The notes under the pieces: generated by a model | Told to the model about the DNA's origin: nothing | Databases searched by the model: none | Seen by the model: only the letters and a program-made list of their open reading frames with translations | Translations under genes and position numbers: made by a program | In this document: piece by piece, positions 63,144-64,000 of the stretch | How positions within the stretch are numbered: position 1 is the stretch's first letter | Layout: each line of letters opens with the position of its first letter | Assembly (NCBI GenBank): GCA_963725175.1 | Contig: CAVRXH010000006.1 | Coordinates: 4,898,001 to 4,962,000, forward strand | Reading direction: 5' to 3' | DNA length: 64,000 nt | DNA from: DASUBV01 sp963725175 | GTDB lineage: Bacteria > Actinomycetota > Actinomycetes > Streptosporangiales > Streptosporangiaceae

Positions 63144-64000
63144 ATGGGTGAACTAGCAGGCGAGGCAGCATCGCAGGGCACGGGATCGCAGGGCACGGGA
63201 TCGCAGGGCGCGCGGCCGGGCTCGGGGGCAGACAGCGGGCAGGCGCACGACGCGGAGCCGCTCCGGGTCGGGTCCTACATCGCGCTCGGAGATAGCTTCA
63301 GCGAGGGCGTGGGCGATGAGCTGCCCGACGGAAGCTGCCGGGGCTGGGCGGACCGGCTCGCGCAGCGGCTGGCCGTCTCGCAGCCCGGCCTTCGCTACGC
63401 CAACCTGGCCATCCGCGGCAAGATGCTGCAACAGGTCGTCAACGAGCAGCTCGCCCCGGCCCTGGCCATGCGGCCGGACCTGGTGAGCCTGGCGGCGGGC
63501 GGCAATGACCTGCTCAGGCCGCGGGCCGATCCGGACGCGCTGGCCATCTCGATGGCCGGCATCGTCGCCGAGCTGACCGCGGCGGGCGGCCGGGTGGTGC
63601 TGTTCACCGGGTTCGACACCGGCGGGTTCCCGCTGCTGCGGATGATCCGCGGCAAGGCGGCGGCGTTCAACGGTCATCTGCGGGCCATCGCTGCCAAGCA
63701 TGGGTGCCTGCTGGTCGACCTGTGGCCGATGGAGGTGCTGGCCGACGAGCGGGCCTGGGCGCCCGACCGGCTGCACCTGTCGCCCGAGGGTCACCGGCGA
63801 GTGGCCCTGGCGGTCTGCGAGGTGCTCGGCGTGCCGGGCGGCGAGGACTGGCGGGAGCCATTCCCGCCTGAGGTGCCTGCCAGGACCGGCTACCTGGGGG
63901 TACCCGCGTGGCTGTCAGCCCGCCGCGCGGACCTGGACTGGGCCAGGGACTACGGCGTGCCGTGGGTACGGCGCCGGCTGGCCGGGACCTCCAGCGGCGA
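63144..64000 (+). CDS. SGNH/GDSL hydrolase, partial at window end
   Basis: Open frame of at least 285 residues from the ATG at 63144 with a GGAG-rich region upstream; the stop lies beyond the window. After a 35-residue Gly/Ser/Gln-rich start (with the tandem SQGTG) the SGNH blocks are in order: GDSFSEGVGD with the catalytic Ser, AAGGNDLL and DRLHLSPEGH with Asp and His. No signal peptide is visible, so it is likely cytosolic. It may be an esterase or lipase acting on a small acylated substrate or a polysaccharide precursor. It follows the GT2 gene after a hairpin-bearing gap. Confidence 0.85.
   Translation, partial: MGELAGEAASQGTGSQGTGSQGARPGSGADSGQAHDAEPLRVGSYIALGDSFSEGVGDELPDGSCRGWADRLAQRLAVSQPGLRYANLAIRGKMLQQVVNEQLAPALAMRPDLVSLAAGGNDLLRPRADPDALAISMAGIVAELTAAGGRVVLFTGFDTGGFPLLRMIRGKAAAFNGHLRAIAAKHGCLLVDLWPMEVLADERAWAPDRLHLSPEGHRRVALAVCEVLGVPGGEDWREPFPPEVPARTGYLGVPAWLSARRADLDWARDYGVPWVRRRLAGTSSG

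Overview
The window is very GC-rich with the third-position G/C bias of an actinomycete, probably a filamentous soil or plant-associated member of Actinomycetota. Supporting markers are a DUF222/HNH (13E12-type) protein, a Rv2525c-like DUF1906 glycoside-hydrolase-like protein, an Ig-domain L,D-transpeptidase lipoprotein and actinobacterial STAND proteins. The genus cannot be fixed from sequence alone. I see no rRNA, tRNA, transposase or CRISPR array.

Layout. (1) 1-12.8 kb: a tandem array of four paralogous secreted proteins built from cysteine-paired CarboxypepD_reg/CNA-B-like repeats, interrupted by a divergent L,D-transpeptidase. (2) 12.9-23.8 kb: a TetR-controlled module containing an ADP-forming acyl-CoA synthetase, a phytoene-dehydrogenase-like FAD oxidoreductase, TetR, a PotABCD-type importer and a class III aminotransferase. 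Three palindromic operators tie it together. (3) 24-32.3 kb: housekeeping and metabolic genes (DUF3054, PfkB-like kinase, AMP-forming acyl-CoA ligase, LysR, sugar MFS, agmatinase-like ureohydrolase, tyrosine phosphatase, Lrp/AsnC). (4) 32.4-36.6 kb: the DUF222/HNH protein and a secreted protein. (5) 36.6-41.4 kb: a putative conflict/defence locus with a calcineurin-like phosphoesterase-NACHT protein, a pentapeptide/WD40 partner and a divergent SLATT-like two-TM protein. (6) 41.4-46.3 kb: a KimA/APC-type permease, MmcQ/YjbR protein and DUF1906 protein. (7) 46.4-55.2 kb: a complete kdp operon with two KdpE regulators and two 29-residue membrane peptides at its head. (8) 55.3-64 kb: a HAD phosphatase, then a cell-surface cluster: two anchor-type substrates with a PVASGKG C-terminal signal, a NarL-type regulator with Glu at the phosphosite, an exosortase-family protease/transpeptidase, UDP-GlcNAc 2-epimerase, an LPITG mini-protein, a processive GT2 synthase and an SGNH hydrolase running off the end.

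The most interesting loci are the NACHT/SLATT locus and the exosortase/PVASGKG sorting cluster. About eleven single-base frame breaks are scattered through otherwise well-conserved genes (for example kdpC, the aminotransferase, the epimerase and three in one acyl-CoA ligase). I read most of them as assembly or sequencing indels in GC runs rather than real pseudogenes. Affected genes are annotated across their full extent with the break position stated.
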